64,000 nucleotides of DNA from assembly GCA_014338405.1 (NCBI GenBank), contig JTDE01022276.1, positions 16,177 through 80,176 of the forward strand, written 5' to 3'. This DNA comes from Paragonimus skrjabini miyazakii (taxonomy: Eukaryota > Platyhelminthes > Trematoda > Plagiorchiida > Troglotrematidae). Below the pieces are notes generated by a model that ran no database searches, was not told the DNA's origin, and saw only the letters and a list, made by a program, of their open reading frames with translations. Positions within the stretch are counted from its first letter, which is position 1; the number at the start of each line of letters is the position of its first letter. A program made the position numbers and the translations under genes. Below, piece after piece: positions 42,701-58,300 of this stretch.

Positions 42701-45700
42701 ATTGGATGTTTTTTTGTTATTGTTGTTTTCTTTGTTCATATCCCCCGATGTACTGTAGACGTTAAATTGAAAGGTTCCCGTGTTATTGGTTATTTGGTAC
42801 TGACGAGCCAATACGAAATGCTAGCATCTACCAGCGTTCGTCTTCTAACTGTTTTGTTCACATTAGTATGTCACCCGTTTACAATACTTCGCCGATAAAA
42901 TTTTCAAAAATGGCGAATGTCTACATCATATTCATTACTTTTTGTCTTATGACGTCAGAGCAACGTGTGGTTAATTTTGCATCTTTTTGGATGCATTGGC
43001 GTATGATTTTCCGAACCAGAAGCTATTCGCAATGGAAAATATAAACGGACTCATCCCCAACAATTGTCCGCATCAACTAGGAAACGCAACAGTCTGCCAA
43101 AGATTATTTTGGGGGAATTTCCAATTCTCAGCCGTTTGATCAAATAAACAAATCCACACACTGGTCATTCTTCTCAACATCGATGACAATACACATGATC
43201 AAAAAACCACTTTCCCCCAGTCACATTGAATGTATCACCACTACTTGATCATGTTCTCGCGGTTCCTGCTGTACCAGTTAAGGTACTTCATAACAAACAT
43301 AATGCGTCTGAATCTTAGGCTGTTACTGAAATGTGTACATATAAGCCGATGAACGACATAACTTGTATTGTATGTTCAGATGTAAAGGGATGACCAGATT
43401 TGGCGTTCGCTACAGTTCTATTTCCTCCTCTGGTCTTCCCCGCTGGACAACCATTTATAAAAGAGAATTCTTTTCCACGAAACTTCTAGAATCGTTGGAT
43501 CCACTTTCTCAGCTTCGTCTACCCTCCGTTAACTTCTTCGGAAACCTACAATTCGTTGATCTCCATCACGATGGCCTGTCAGACGGTTTCTAATTAGCTT
43601 TCAACTTAACTAATCAGTTTTCACATAGTGATCTTGCGAGCGAAAGCGTTGATTGGCCACTTAATGTTTATTGAACAAATGTTCAAACACTAGACTTCCA
43701 GAGTTTTCCCCCGTTTCTTGGTGAATTGTTCGGAAGACTGATTTGGTGCACACTTGTTGCAGATCATTTGATGATAAACCTAGCTTCATATAAAAAGTAT
43801 CTGAAGATTACTCAGCGGAAAGTGACAGAGTGCAAATGTTGTTGGAAGTAGGCGAACATATAATTCTATGTATTGTATGCATGCTCATAACACGCTACCT
43901 TAGTAGCAGTCTGCCGAGAGATCTATCGGTGGACCGCGAGTTGTGCGCTCACGCATTCTTAGCTGGTCCCGTTCTGGGTCTTTTTGACGGGTATGTCTAG
44001 AAGAACCGCAACCTGACTATGAAAACCGTGCAACAGTGTTGTCCACACTGTTGTACAACAGTAAACGCTCTTCCAAGTCTCGCTGGTTACTCGTTATGCA
44101 AGTATATTTTAGGAGTCTTATTGGAATTAGATCAGACCGTAGATTGGCCAATCCAGCACGTATAATTTGTAAGGCAGAACCTCTTATCTTTGTGATATAG
44201 GACATGTATTGTGACAATGCGATGATGGGAAATAGCTCTCGTTGTCGCGTTTTACATAGTGAACGATGATAAAGGTTCCCATATATGCTGACAAAAGATG
44301 TGATTTTATTCATCAATCAGTACGGTCAGTTCACTCACATCCTTAGTTATAAGTGTACCACAAACCATCAGTGATCTCTAGTCCTAGAGTTACCAAAGTA
44401 CATTGCCTTCTTTTTGAGAACATGTTAGTACCACCTTCATATATCTGGGCCATCCATATTAAGTTTGTTGTCGTCGTCAACTATTACACACAACTATCGC
44501 ACACTTAGATGTCCTCGAAACGCAATATTCCGCTCACTTTAGACTACACCGGTTTCTGTACGTGTGTGTGTCGATGGGTGGGAGATCCACAATAAAAAGG
44601 CTTGAAAACGGGAATTAACCGCTTCTTCCTTACCAGCCCACCTTCTGTGTTAGATTTAGCCCTGCGCCCCACTCGTGTGATACGCATTTTGCGAATGTCA
44701 CGTGATCTCATGGTCAAGCAAATGGCAGTGACCGCTTCGTGGGTGAATTCGCGCCGTAACATCGCTCGCCTTCAGCCAGAATCGAGTTTCTGATAACCAA
44801 TGTATGAATAACACACAAGTAGAGGAGACGATTAACTTTCTTACTGACAACACCGATGCTCTGGGATCCAAGGGTTCCCGGTCAGGCCGCTGAGTTGCGT
44901 CCTACCAGCGCGTTGAATTCACAACCTAACTATGTGTGTGAATTTGACCCTGTCACTGATTTACTTGTATTGGATGCCAGTCGATGGACTCCATTCCTAT
45001 CTCATTGATACCACGTTTGTAGCCGTCCTCGGTGGAGATCTGTCTTCCAGGAAGCCGTGGGCAGCAGATTCCGTCATCTAAATTCGTTTGGAGATTTCTC
45101 CTAGTTTCAAGTTCATTCACTTAAACGCCAAAATCCAACCATTTCGATTGTATCCAGCACTGCATGTTTTGTCATAGTGTAAGTTAAAATAATCTCGTTT
45201 ACCTAATTGTTTATCAGAGACCTAGAAGAACACTCATCTGCCCCGCATTGTTAACATGCTATAACAGAACTGACATACCATCTCCTCATTGTGTTTTCTG
45301 GAACTGGCGTGACTCAGTCGTCGTGTGTAGGTCACGTAGAGAGGAGATTTATTAATTAACGGTATTCAACCACCAAAATGATCGAACGATTCCATGACAG
45401 GTCAATAAATCCCTCATCTAAATAGAGCCAAAAGTGAATCAAGCTGGTTTGTACAAATCATGATGATGAATGCCACGCACTTTTGTGACAGCTAAGCATA
45501 AGTGCGAACCACTTATTTATTGCTGTCTATGATGATGATGATGATGTGGAAAACTTCGTTATGATGTTTATTCTCAAGTTCACATTTTCACCATGTTGAT
45601 TCTACCTTCAGCCTGATTGAATCTTCACCTGCAAACGTATATTTGCAGTTGCTCGTCAGTTGTACTTGACTTTGATTGGTTTCGTGTGCTCCGTTACGTG

Positions 45701-48700
45701 TGAATACGGAGCTGGCTTATGATCAAGGAGGAGGTACGAATACTCATATAAACGTTGTGTATCATTCCTGCCCTACCCATGGTTTATAGCGACGAAGCTC
45801 TGATTGTCGACGTTTGTATAATGAATCGCCATCGAAGCCGGATTGTTTGAATTGACTCTATCAAAGAGCCAAGACCTGCTCTCTCGCTATAGCCCCCAAA
45901 TTTATCTCACACGCCCCGGGCTTAAGAGTGAATTTAATCTCCCATTTTCTTGTGGTCGTAACATCAAACTGCTGTATCACTTTTCAGTAAAGATAGTCCT
46001 CTACAGGAACTTTCCAGTTAGACAATCTATTCTTGATTTATTGATGTTTTTAAATCCAAAACATGACACTGACTACCTTCATTTTGATTAATGTTCCACA
46101 TCGATAGAACATGTTCTATCTTAATGAGTGAATCTTGATTATTCTGCCACTTTAATGACTCCGGGCCGCTTTGTAATGTTTGTAATACCCCTTCGGAACC
46201 ATTTTGTTTGATAGCTCTGAAGATGGTTCTCATCCAACATTCACAGTATTAAAAAAACTTCGGTCGTCACGTTTTGACTCTGAAGATGTTACCTCAGTAG
46301 AATTTTTTGAAGTCTCCCTCTGCTGCTTTCATCGACGCGTGCCCTTTGTCAAAGTTCGTGTTGTTTGCTTTTCATGATAAATCTTTTTAATTTGTTAGCT
46401 TTTTATCCAAGTCGTTGGCATAACAAGTTACATCAGTAATGCTTCTCGTCCTTTTTCATCTGTGATTACTTTCCCAGAGGAAAGACGATTAATTTGAAGG
46501 CCCCTCGTTATTGGTTCTTCACTGCTAACCGTTATTCACATGACCCATTTGATTCACCGTGAAGTCTGAATTCAACCAAACCTCTATGATTGTCAGATTT
46601 CGGGGGATGCGTTTTGTTTTCGCCCGTGTCTCTAAGTGCTCTTCAAGTTTGCATGTTTTAGTTTACAATGTTTGCTTGTGTTTTTTCTCACTATCGCTTC
46701 CTTCCTAGTTATCCCTTCATGTCGCTCTCGTGTGATCGGTCTGTTGGTACCGGATCCAAACACACAAGGGTATCTTCTTATCACTGATCGTTGTCAACAT
46801 GTCATACCTCCATACTCGAATAAAAAGGAATCGATGTTTGGTTGTTTGGTGGAACGCACAAACTTTTTTACCAAAGAGGGTGGTCAAGATTACGACACTG
46901 GTTTCATTCGCATCGGGTTCACGGTGAGTAGATTTCTATCCCAATATGATTTTAGTTTTTAGTGAATGCTCCACGCTTTTGCTTTGTTCGGTTGACTTTG
47001 AAAACGCAAGAGAAGTGTGTGGGTATTCTTGTTAGACCACTTCGAACAACTTCTTACACTTCGTTTAAACTAGAACATTACTTACATTTAGGATGCTTGT
47101 TTCAGGGTCACGTACATTGCATCTTCAGAACTCAGATTAAGTGAGGTTTTGAATGTTAAGGGAGAATTTTGTTCGTGAATGATCACTGATACAAGTGGAG
47201 AACTGTGCTAAAGGGCTTACACGGTAAAACAAAAAATGAACAGGCTAGCATGTTGCACTGAGTGAGCATAAACCAAATACACTTGGTAACCACTGTATTT
47301 GGACGTACTGTATTTTTACGTTTTATTCTTCGATTGAACGTTCATTAAGCTAAGGATGAGCAAAGTATTTTGTTATTGTTTGATCCTCGGTTCCGGTCAC
47401 CTTCACAAACGTTTCTGAATACCAGTTCAGTCCAATCACTGTTTGTCATGCTATTCTCTGTGTCCTTCATTAATTCACTTGACTCAGTATAATTCCATTG
47501 GGTACTGTGTAATGACAGACAAGTTCCGCAATGTTGACCGCCTCTTTCGCTAGCTAGCAAGGAGCTGCAGACGCCTTCATATCCAAAGGCTGGGCCGTAA
47601 CACATCCCGAAGGTTATCAAAGGCATACAAATTAAAGGCAACGCAGTAATTTTCATGAAAAAAGAGGCCTTGTCTTTCCAATAGCAAGTTTCTGGGGGGG
47701 TGCGATTTATTACTCTCGTCAGTGTAAACAGAGACATGTCGCTTTCGGGTAGCAATTGTTACAGTAGTCAAGGAGTTACAGTGTAAATTTGTCATGATAT
47801 TTACTCTCAAGCCGATGCTTGTTCGGATTTTTCAACCAGAGGCATTGTGGACGAGTTGTGAGCTTGCAGACTTGTTGATAATATCTCAGACCGTCAATCA
47901 TTAGTCTTAGTTTACTTCATAACAGATGATGCTCATGGGATCGAACGGATGAGTGAGTTGGCTTGCAACGCTAGAGGTAGCTGTTTCGATCCCCATGCAC
48001 TCTAACTTTAATGAATGAATCCAGACGAGTACAAAGCTGATTGCAGAGTTGCTGCCTAAGATTGTCCGAACTGTCAAAGACCTGCTGGCTCGTATACACA
48101 TTCATAAATCGACTAATGGCTTGTATTATGCAGAAGTCGATTGTTCGTTACTGAGACGTGGGCATATCTACATGAATGTAGTGAGTCTGGAGTCTGAGCG
48201 ACATATTTCCGGGAGCTCTATTTTTTTTACCTTAGCATCCTTCTATCATGAAATAGGACCACTATTGAATCAAATGATCTGCTAACGAAGTTAAATCGAG
48301 TTTTGACGAACTAAGACGAAAAATGTTGTTGCAGGCTTCAGCTAGATGATGCTACCATTACCAGTCCATTTTTATCTGTCAGTGCATGTTGTTTGTTTAC
48401 CTGTCATCTGTAATTGCCGTCTGACGACTGCCTGCCTGCATACCACCGGATAGGTGTTGATTAGTTTTCTGTCAAATCCCATTTGAAGTTGACCACGTTT
48501 TAGACTTTTCTGACCTAGATAGCAAATCAGACGGATGTAGCTGACTTCGTTTGAAACAGCGACAGCCGGCTTTACTTACCTGGCACTCACTGAGTTATGT
48601 GGGACGGTTACAGGTGTTCGAAATTCAATCTACTCTGCTGATGGGTGTGCTCTTCGAGCTTCATACCATGTCTGACCAATGAATTTAAAATGGTGAACTG

Positions 48701-51700
48701 GTTTGTTTCTGTTTTGGAGCTGATTTCAAGCATTTAGCTGATATACGCGCAATTTCTAAATCTTTTTTTTTTCTGTAGCGACCTAAAGTGCCCGAATTAT
48801 TTCAAATCCAGTCGGTCCTTCAATTGTCTTGTATCTCTTAATTTTTAACAGATGGCAATACTGTTTGTTTCGGAACAGTTTTTCACCACTGTGCACAGTT
48901 GAAAATTCTGTCTCATTTTGATTGAGTTTGTCGTTACCACTTTTTCGAACAATTTTCGGAACTTACTCTCAAGTGAAACATAGTTACTGACCTTCTTCAT
49001 CCTCGCTTGATGTATAACAAATTTTAGGCTGAAAATCTTAGGACTAGGCATTATAAAATTAGACTACCGCTCTACCATAAACATTGCTTGTTTTGTTCAC
49101 AACACAATCGGCATCCGTTGATTTACGTTATTGAGGCCGCTGTTATTTCAGTATTTGCGTAAAACTGTACTTACCATAATGTAGTAAAGTTATATTCAGT
49201 AACACCGAATTATCAGTGTATCTCATGTGATATATGGTCTACCTGTGTGCAGAAACTGTTGCAAACACAACTGTCACTGATGGCCACGCATCTTCGAATT
49301 AGATAATTAATTCTGATTGAAAAGTATATAGTTGTGGATTCTTAGTCTCTGCCATTCTTCTGTAATTCGCCAAAGTTGCGCTGATTAACTTGCTGTTTTT
49401 TCGCGTTATCAGACGCTAGATGTGGTGCGTGTGGAAGCTGTCACCAGCCCCGTCGAAAACACCATGGGTTGGGTTATTCACTGGTGCCGTGTCCCCCAGG
49501 ACCAGAGTAGCGCGGATCTTGCACGGCTTTGTTTCGATGTCGAAGCGGAACTTCTCGTCGATGAAGTGAGTCATTATAAGGGGAAGTAAACGTATACTTT
49601 ACCTGCGTGTTTTGATAGCCACGTACATCTCTTTTCAACCTTCGTGCATTTACTGGTACATTCCCCATCGGATGTTGATGCGAACCGACTGTAGCTGTTT
49701 CAAAGCATTTCAGTGTAATTAGGAACTTTTTTGACAATAGAGTTTAGTTTGTGTTACAGTGAGTGCTATTTTTATCTTTCGTGCATTTTGCAGATATAGA
49801 ATTCTAATCTTCCATCGCTCGAAACATCTTTGGCGTCAAAAAACGTTTCATTTAGCCTTAAGGGTAGTAGTTGTTGGGCCACAGTGAGAACTGCAGTACT
49901 TTACGATGCGATTCCTGACCGCTGAAATTTGAGGACGTTCATCACATCAAGGTCGTTGATTATCGTGGTCTACATTCAGCTGCATTCGTCAGAGGAAATT
50001 AGCTGAGAAGCGGTAAAGAAATAGACGGTAGCCTTGCGGTACTGAAGTTTATACAAAGCTTTAGAAAACACATTTCAGTCATATATTGGGATTGTCAACC
50101 CACGTTTTTCGTCCCTACCCTCTACTTTTGGGACTCTAGCTGACTGGCTTAATGTAAGGGGATCTTAGTCGCTAGCGCGTTGTGACCTGTAGGTTGTGAT
50201 CTTCATCGGATTAGTGCCTCCGTGATCCATCTTGTATCCAATTGAAAACGTTGTGTGTGATTGTGACAACGTCTTAAATTTTGTATTTGTGTTGCCTGAC
50301 TATTCTCTGTTGTAATGACTAGTTGTTGAGCGGAGTCTTGAAAAACGCATATGAAGCACCTCACAAATACACCTTTTCTCCTATTGAATACTTCCTTATT
50401 TTGTTTACGAAGTGTCGTTACCTTTTGAGTCATCATATGAGTCTAGTTACTGGGCTTTAGTTGATTACCTTTCACCCGTTCTTTCATCCTACAACTACTA
50501 CTTGTCATTCGTTCTGTGATAAAGATGATGAGCAAATTTTCCCTTACCTATTTGTGTTCATGCATACGCAGCCAAACCCATATGTCAAAAACGAGGTGCT
50601 AGGTTGATCTCGCTTTGTGTATATTTGTTACAATCTACGGATTTGAGCGGAATGTAGTTGTCAAATTATTCACGGCAGTTCAGTCATTGTATGATCTTTA
50701 CAATACTTTATTGGGGATTATTGTTTTTATGGTAGATTTTGTTCGTTTTTTATTATTATGGTTCCCCTATCGCATACCGACGTAACACTTACTGCAATCG
50801 TTTTTGGCTGTTCCTTCCTCTGTGAACGAATTTTGACATTCTGAAGCATAATATGGATAGTTGGATCAATAGTTTGCTGTTTGAATAACAAATTTGTCTG
50901 TATTCTGTGATTCCAACCTCCTTTTGCTGGTTCTGTTTATTTTCCATCCGGCGTTTTATCAACGAAACGTCATCCTTTCCCCTTCTTTATCTATCTGCAA
51001 ACTGCAGTTGTTTTCCATGTTATGTGCTTGTGTCAGTCAATGATGTATTGCTGCCAATGCTGCATGCCCAGCAGCAAACGGAATTTGAAATTCATCTAAA
51101 TTCGTCATGTTTGCTCAACGTTCCGTTACTTCAAAATGAAAATGTTTACTGTTCTATTTGCCAAATGCGCATAGCTCGTATTCCGATAGTTGTGTGTATC
51201 ATACCTGCGTTTAAGGTGCTTGATCGTCTTAGCTGTCTGGCGGCCGATTAGCTGGTCGCAAATGTTTTGCATATTCGCTCTCATTATTGAACCACTCAAC
51301 GTAGTCCACCAACATACTGGTGAAGCCTTAACTGTCATGTGCTCCTTACTGCTGTTGAAACCTGCCATTTTAAATCGGTGCTTTTGGTTTTTGCATCAAC
51401 CACTAGAGCACACCTTGGGTGAATTGTTAATGCGTACAAATTTTCTGCAGTAGTTCTATCCCAGAAGGTTATAGAACTCTGTTAAGCTGGTCATTAATAT
51501 TGTAATGCATATTTCCCCGTTGGTTTTGCACAGGCACGTCGAGTTCAACTGATGCGACATCATACAGGGCAGCACTTATTTGTCTGGGCCTTGGATGCTT
51601 ATGTTCGTGGATTACAGTCTTCTGGTGTACCTGCAACGTTTCAACATCACGGTGGGACCGTGCATCCAGACTATTTCGTCGTGAATGCAGCCATTGTAAA

Positions 51701-52342
51701 TCCGAGTGAGGATTCGAACGAAGACATTGACCACCTGGTAGACCAGGTCGAATCGCTGTGTCGCATGGTCATCGCACAAAAATTAGTTGTCCAGTCGGTT
51801 TCCGTTGACTGGGACAGGGTTGCTACAGTGAGGTCTTTTAGTACATTAGTTTTTGAAAAGTTGTCATTTGTTTTCTGTTTGTCTATTATCCATCGGTTTG
51901 CATAGTCTGATCTGTGAGAACGTGACCGATCTCCATTAAATTGACGACAGGGTTGTATGACAGTTTAGAAGAGGCGTAGATTTTGTTCTACTCAGTCCTA
52001 TATGGTTTGTGTTGCAGAGTCCTAGCGAAATAACTCTCCAACACCGTGACAATAACGTTATCCCTATGCGTGACAATGAAGTTATCAGTGTTCTCTTCCA
52101 TTTCACAAATATAATGAACCGTAATACCAATGAAAATATTATGGGAAGTTAATTGAATGCCTGGATACTCTTCGGTTTCTCATTCTTATAATCCACTTAT
52201 GTGGCCCTACATCTGCAAGATATGATCTCTGAGGTTAGAGTATATAAGTATGAACTTTAATGTTCACTGCTTTCGTCCAGTCGTATGCATTGTTAGATAA
52301 TACATTAGGAAGTTAGGAAGCACATTTATGGTGGTCACGAGA

Positions 52343-52381
<39 letters not shown>

Positions 52382-55300
52382 CTTTACGTTTCTTTCCGTT
52401 AGTCTCGTTTTTGGGCAGAACAAAGTGAGTTTTTGCACTTGTCCTTTGATTTGCTTTCGAAGCAACTGGCATGATCGGTCGCGTTATTTTTCGGATCTAA
52501 GGCCTCCGTTTTGTTTAGCTCAGGGCGAAAAATTAAAGTTTTGGCAAGAGCCATCTATTCCGCTGTCAATCCAGTGCTGAAACCACTATGGGATATAAAC
52601 AGTAATCCGCTTCAGTTGCTTGGATATCGTTTCCATGCTGACCTATGTAAAATAAGGGTAACTGAGGAGACTAGATTATGAAGACGGTATGGTGAGTCTC
52701 ATTGGTACCGCTAACTCCCAAGTGATACTTGGTTATTTACTTCTTTTGTGATTGTCTGTCGCTTACAAATTGTGTACATCTCTGTATACACAAATGTTCA
52801 AGGACTTTGTGTATTGGGTCATTTGCCCTTTGTCTGTTTGTTTTCTCTACTGATAACTAAATTTTTACTGGCTATGTCCACCCTTCTAAGCGATTTTATA
52901 GTTTTAAATCAGTAGCGTCGCTGTCTCATACATTGGACTCTTCAGTAGTCTTTTCCTTACGATAGTCATGGTGCAGTCTTCCCACCTGTCGTTCTGATAT
53001 GGATAGAAGACCTGACACTGCGGTCTCACTGTTTACTGCAAAATCAGTGTATATTGCAGTGAAATGCTTGGGGCTCGACCGATCACCGAGGGAGACTAAC
53101 CTTATAACGCATGGGTTTCGTAAGAGTTTGTGCACGTGGTGTACCTCATCATGCAGACGTATATTTGGAATCTGAAGGCACACTATGGGGCTTTTATTCA
53201 TCAAGAATTTTAGCAGACAGTTATTAGGACATTTGTATCTTCTGTAGAATTAGTGCCGTTCTGTGCCTAGGAGTTCGCTGCAAGAAAAACACTGTGCAAT
53301 ATTAACAGCTGTGATCTCAAGCCTCGACGTCGCATCGTGCATTTCGTTGAAAACTTCCCTCTGCCGTTTCTGTCCGTTGTTTTCAGGAATTGACCTCGCT
53401 CTCATCTGAAGAATATAATGCTGATTAATGAGCAACTGTTTTGGTGTCATTCTGTCGGGAGCCGTATCTTGTTTGGTTTGTGATCTGAGTGTGACTAGAA
53501 GAACGGTACGACGGGCATCCGATGGCTTCAGGTGGCAGCTTAACCAAATTACTGTCGACTTTGGCTTTATCCGGCTTCCGGCCTGGGGTCCAAAAGATTC
53601 AAAAGCCCCTGACTGATGTTTCAAGCATAGGTTGTACTTGTGGTTGTGAGGTAGGATCAAGCAAACGCGAAGTGCCTAAGAATTTGGCTCAACTTTTCTG
53701 CGAAGATGTAGTTCACAATGGTGGTTACATACGTCGTCTTGTTGAGAGACAGTATATTCTAAATCATCTGCCATTCGTAGTTCAGAGGTGTGGTGACATT
53801 CAGCGTTGACTGTTGCTGTTTGAGGACAAATAGAATGGATGATATGTGACTTTTTGAGAACACACTAGAAAGTGTCTGTTGGATAGTCGCTCTCATTATG
53901 CCAGATTTTGCAAGTATTTTTGTTCCCGTGAATGTGATTTTTGCAAAGACTGACTTCTACAGTATTTGGTTGGAACCGAAAATTCTCACAAACCCTCAAG
54001 CCTTCTGATCTACATTATTTGCACGAGATCTCTTAAGTTTCACATCTCAGAGGCTTTTCTCCTTCTATTTTTTTTAGGATAACCGAGTGCGTCGCTTTCC
54101 TTGGGTCACGTATCCGAAAGTCGTGAAAACTGTATGCATTGGCCCAGAACCATGGAAGGCTGATTTGAAGCATCGCGCGACCAACGGTCATTTGAACGCA
54201 GCCTCGGCTGAACTATGTAGTGGAACGCATTTGAAAAACACCGCCGATCTATTTGACTGTGTAGTCACTTCGGTGCGATCTCGGAAACATACAGTCAAGG
54301 AGGTTAGTCATGCGCATCAGTAAATTTTATTGATAGCTTTAACTGTTTTTTTTGGGGGGGGGCTAATTATTTGCACTGATCATCAAATGTTGAGCTTGGC
54401 AATTACGCTCACGCATGCACCGAAATCATTTGAATGTTACGGTTTCTAGAAAGTTAACTGTGCTTACGTAAAACGGATGTTCTGTTGGGCGGAGGTACAG
54501 TAAGTGCGAATGAAGTGTGTACTGGTGAGTAGTGGCGAACTTTGGTAATGTAAATTGATTGAAATAGCCATAAATAAATTAGCACTGGTAGCTGTCGTAT
54601 TCTCATAAATTTTTCAGTCAGTCTAGTTTGAGGTTAATGGTGCAGTGGTCAATCAGTCTGCTTTGTGGATGCGTGACGGAAGTTCCAATCCCGGCCGTCA
54701 CAAGTATATACGTTACACAGTTCCAACAAGAATTAAACTTGAATAGAGCGTTTCTTTTCAAAAGCAACTGACTGCAAAAACCTGTGGGAATGTGCCAGCT
54801 GCGATTAATTGTGAGCGTTAAGGGATTGTATGAAGTTATCAAATGGATACTGTGTTTACTAGAATGTGGATAAGAAAAGTGACTCGAACGTGGCAATCAG
54901 GTACCACGATAACATCTTCCAACAAGTATTGACTTGTTACCATTGGTGTTAGAGGTCATACATCACTTCAGCGTTGTTCTCATGACCAGTACGATTGAAG
55001 TCTGAAACTAACATCACAAATGCATATATTACATCATCGCTTAAATTCAACCATTGACGATGCTGTTCCGATAGTTCAGAATAGTGTCGCTTCTGATATG
55101 TTGATAGTTCATGGACAAGCAATTCATTTTAAACACTCTTGGTGGAACAGTGAACGAATCGATAAAACATATCGTGTTGTCGTACACCGTACTCCTTAAA
55201 TCGAATGAACGCACTCAAGTTGAGTGTGTATCAGTGGGTTCAACTTGATGAGAAAGCACTCTAACCAAGAGGCTCTAAACCAATGTGTTAGTGTCTCAAG

Positions 55301-58300
55301 GTTTCTGTTATCTTTCTTCGTCATCAACGCACAGTTATGAGATGGACTAAAGTTTTCAGAAACAGCTGTTCGTAGGTCATATTCGCAAACGGTGCGCAAC
55401 TGTTGACCAATATGCGTCAGTTCACAGTTAGGAGGGTTAAATGTAAGACGATGTATTGTGACCCAGCGGTATGAACTGTCAAGAACATTTCACAGTTTTT
55501 CTGTTTCAATAACAATCCTTTCTGTTTGCCACATTGTTGTTTCATCAAGCTCTAACAGTACCGGGTAACAGAGTTACGGCGTTTCATGAGAGAATAATAG
55601 GAGCAACAGCATGTCTAACATGGAACTGTGTTACACCTTTGCATTGACTATCAGTCTTTCAGATAATCTGTAAGCCAATATCCAAAGGGCCACCATAGTG
55701 GTTAGGTTTCATATACAGAATTGTGTGGTTGGTTCTCTCGAACCCTCGGGAAAAAATTAGGAATATAACAGCCACCGGCCTATGTCTATCAGCGCCTTTG
55801 GTCTATTACTCCCTAGCACCCGCTTGGTTCGTTAGACATGAAAAGCCTTTTGGAATCCATGTTGATTATCAGGTAGTGACGCACAATGTACAACGTAGAC
55901 CACAATGTCTTTTATGCTTTCCAGGACTTTTGAGACAACGTATGATAAGGAATGGGCTTGTGATTAGCAAGCTCGCTTCGATTACTCCTTTGAACATAGG
56001 GCATATGGTATAAACCTTTCAATCTGTTAGCAGCGTGTGCTGGTCTAGAGAACGATTGTATAGCACTCAGTGGTTTTACAAACTTTCTTGCATTGCCCGA
56101 TTGCGGATATAGCAATAGTCTATACATGGTTGCACAGTCATTTCCGGTTGATATGTATTCCGAATGGATGTGTTGGAAGTAAGCAGCTTTTTCGTGCTTC
56201 GCGTAATCATACGATGTACACAAGGCTACCGCTTTCAGGCTCGCTCACCACTTACAGACAAGGCATTATGTGGCAGAGGGTGAATTGATATTCGTTGGAT
56301 GTGGCTAAACCAAGGAAGCTTGTGAGACGAAATCAAAATGCTTAAAGGTTGACAGAGTCTATTCGTTCCGATGACACGTTCCCCACCACACGCTGCTAAT
56401 GCTTCGGAGACATCGATGGTCGAAAGCGGACGCTTTGTGAACATCCTCTGTACGGATGGACCAAATAGCTCTTACGGTGGCATTGTACACTTGACCTTTC
56501 ACCAATCGGCTAAGATCACGCGGACACCACAGATACCCTAGGTTGGCAACCACCTTCAGAGCCTTAGCCGTCCGATTTGTGGTTTCATCAAACATTCCAC
56601 CAGCTCCTGAGGTACCTGACTTTCTCAACTGCCTCTAATTGTGTGTCGGCAGGTACAGAGTCATGCCAGTCTTGCAACGGCACTGTGCACTTTAGTAAAT
56701 GCAAGTGCCATGCCAAACTGTCTAGAATGTTCTGAGCGTTCACAGGTTGGGTCATGCCATCTGCATATCTACATTTCGAATTCGAATGTCTGAGGGCAAT
56801 TCCACACGGTCATATTCGCAGGCTATCAGATCACATTCTAGCATCTCATCTACTACAAAGGTGAACAGAAAGGGGGAAGCTGAGCAGCCTTGTTGCGCCA
56901 AACTTGAGATATTGAAAGTCGGCGATATGTTGTCACAAACCTCAACACATCCCGAGGTTTGGCGATAAATTGCTTTCAGGGTACTCACATGCTTTTCATG
57001 TACACCCATCGTCGACAGACAGCCACAGAGTGTAGCTGTGTTAACTGATTCAAAGGCTCTCTTGGTGTCCAAAAGCAATAACTGGTGATCTTCTGTATGA
57101 CTGGCGAAATGTGAAGATGTGATCACAGCCAGCTTGCTGCTCATGGATATGCTTTTGGCGAGTTTCGTTTAATATATGAAGTGCAATAGCCGCATGCAAC
57201 TTCCATGCAACAGGATTCAAGTTATCCACCCAGGCCATTTGCACACGAAGTGCGTGAGCACTTTTTCAAAATGGGAATGGTGCTAGTTAAATCGCACTCA
57301 TTTTGGACGACTTCTATGTCCCAGAGTTTCAGGAGCAAAGCTGTCAGCCCTTCCACTGCCACTATGATCCTATCTATAGAAATATCAAGAGGGAGTTCGT
57401 TTGCGTTGGGTACCTTCTGAAGTTTCAGTAACTTGATCTCGAGAAAGAATTCTGTTTCCGAGGGCGGAGAAACGTCAACAGACCAGTGAGCACAGACGCA
57501 GAGCCCGATGACATAATCAGTAGCGTGGATGGCCGCTTGAACTGCTGTTGGAAGAGCTCAGCCCAGCGTACTAAGCGTCGTTGCAGGTTATGAATAGCCT
57601 CACCACTGGCTTCACGGATATATGTATATATATATATATAGCGCCTGTTTGCGCAATAATAGTTTGCAATGCCCTGACAGCTTCAAATTTTTATTGTTTT
57701 GGAGAAGAAAATCGACAGCATGCTTAGTTAGGATGATCAGCAATCTCACTTGTTCAACCAGCTGACCGCTTAAGGTCAGACCCGAACTGCGGTACTGCCA
57801 AGGGTATTCTTTGATATTATTCTGCTGCATATTAGAAAGTGCGTACTACGCAATGGAGCCTCGTTTCCTGGTATTTGGACTGAAAATTGCCTTTAACGGG
57901 TGGTTTTTCAAAGGTTCTGAGCATGACCAACAATGTGACGACGCACTAACTGGAAAACATGTTTTATTTCTCAGCCTGATGTCTGTTGCCTGCAGTGCAC
58001 CTTTCATTTCTTCGTGCAGCTGCTCAGCATCGTTCAACTAAATTCCAGTATTGCTTGTTCAAGCGATCTTGCGTACTTCGCCTCAAGTATTTGTCGGAGG
58101 AAGACTGTCTCTCTTTCGAATGGCACAACAGGTGAGACTGGCGGTTTTGAGATTAAGCTAGGCGGGAAAGTTCCTGGACTTCACATTCATGAATGGTAAC
58201 GTTTTAACACTCAAACCGTATGAGCTGAAGCACTGCTGTGAGGAGCCAAGACGCTGACATTCAACTTTTCTATGTGTCTCTCTTATTGAATAGCAAGCAC

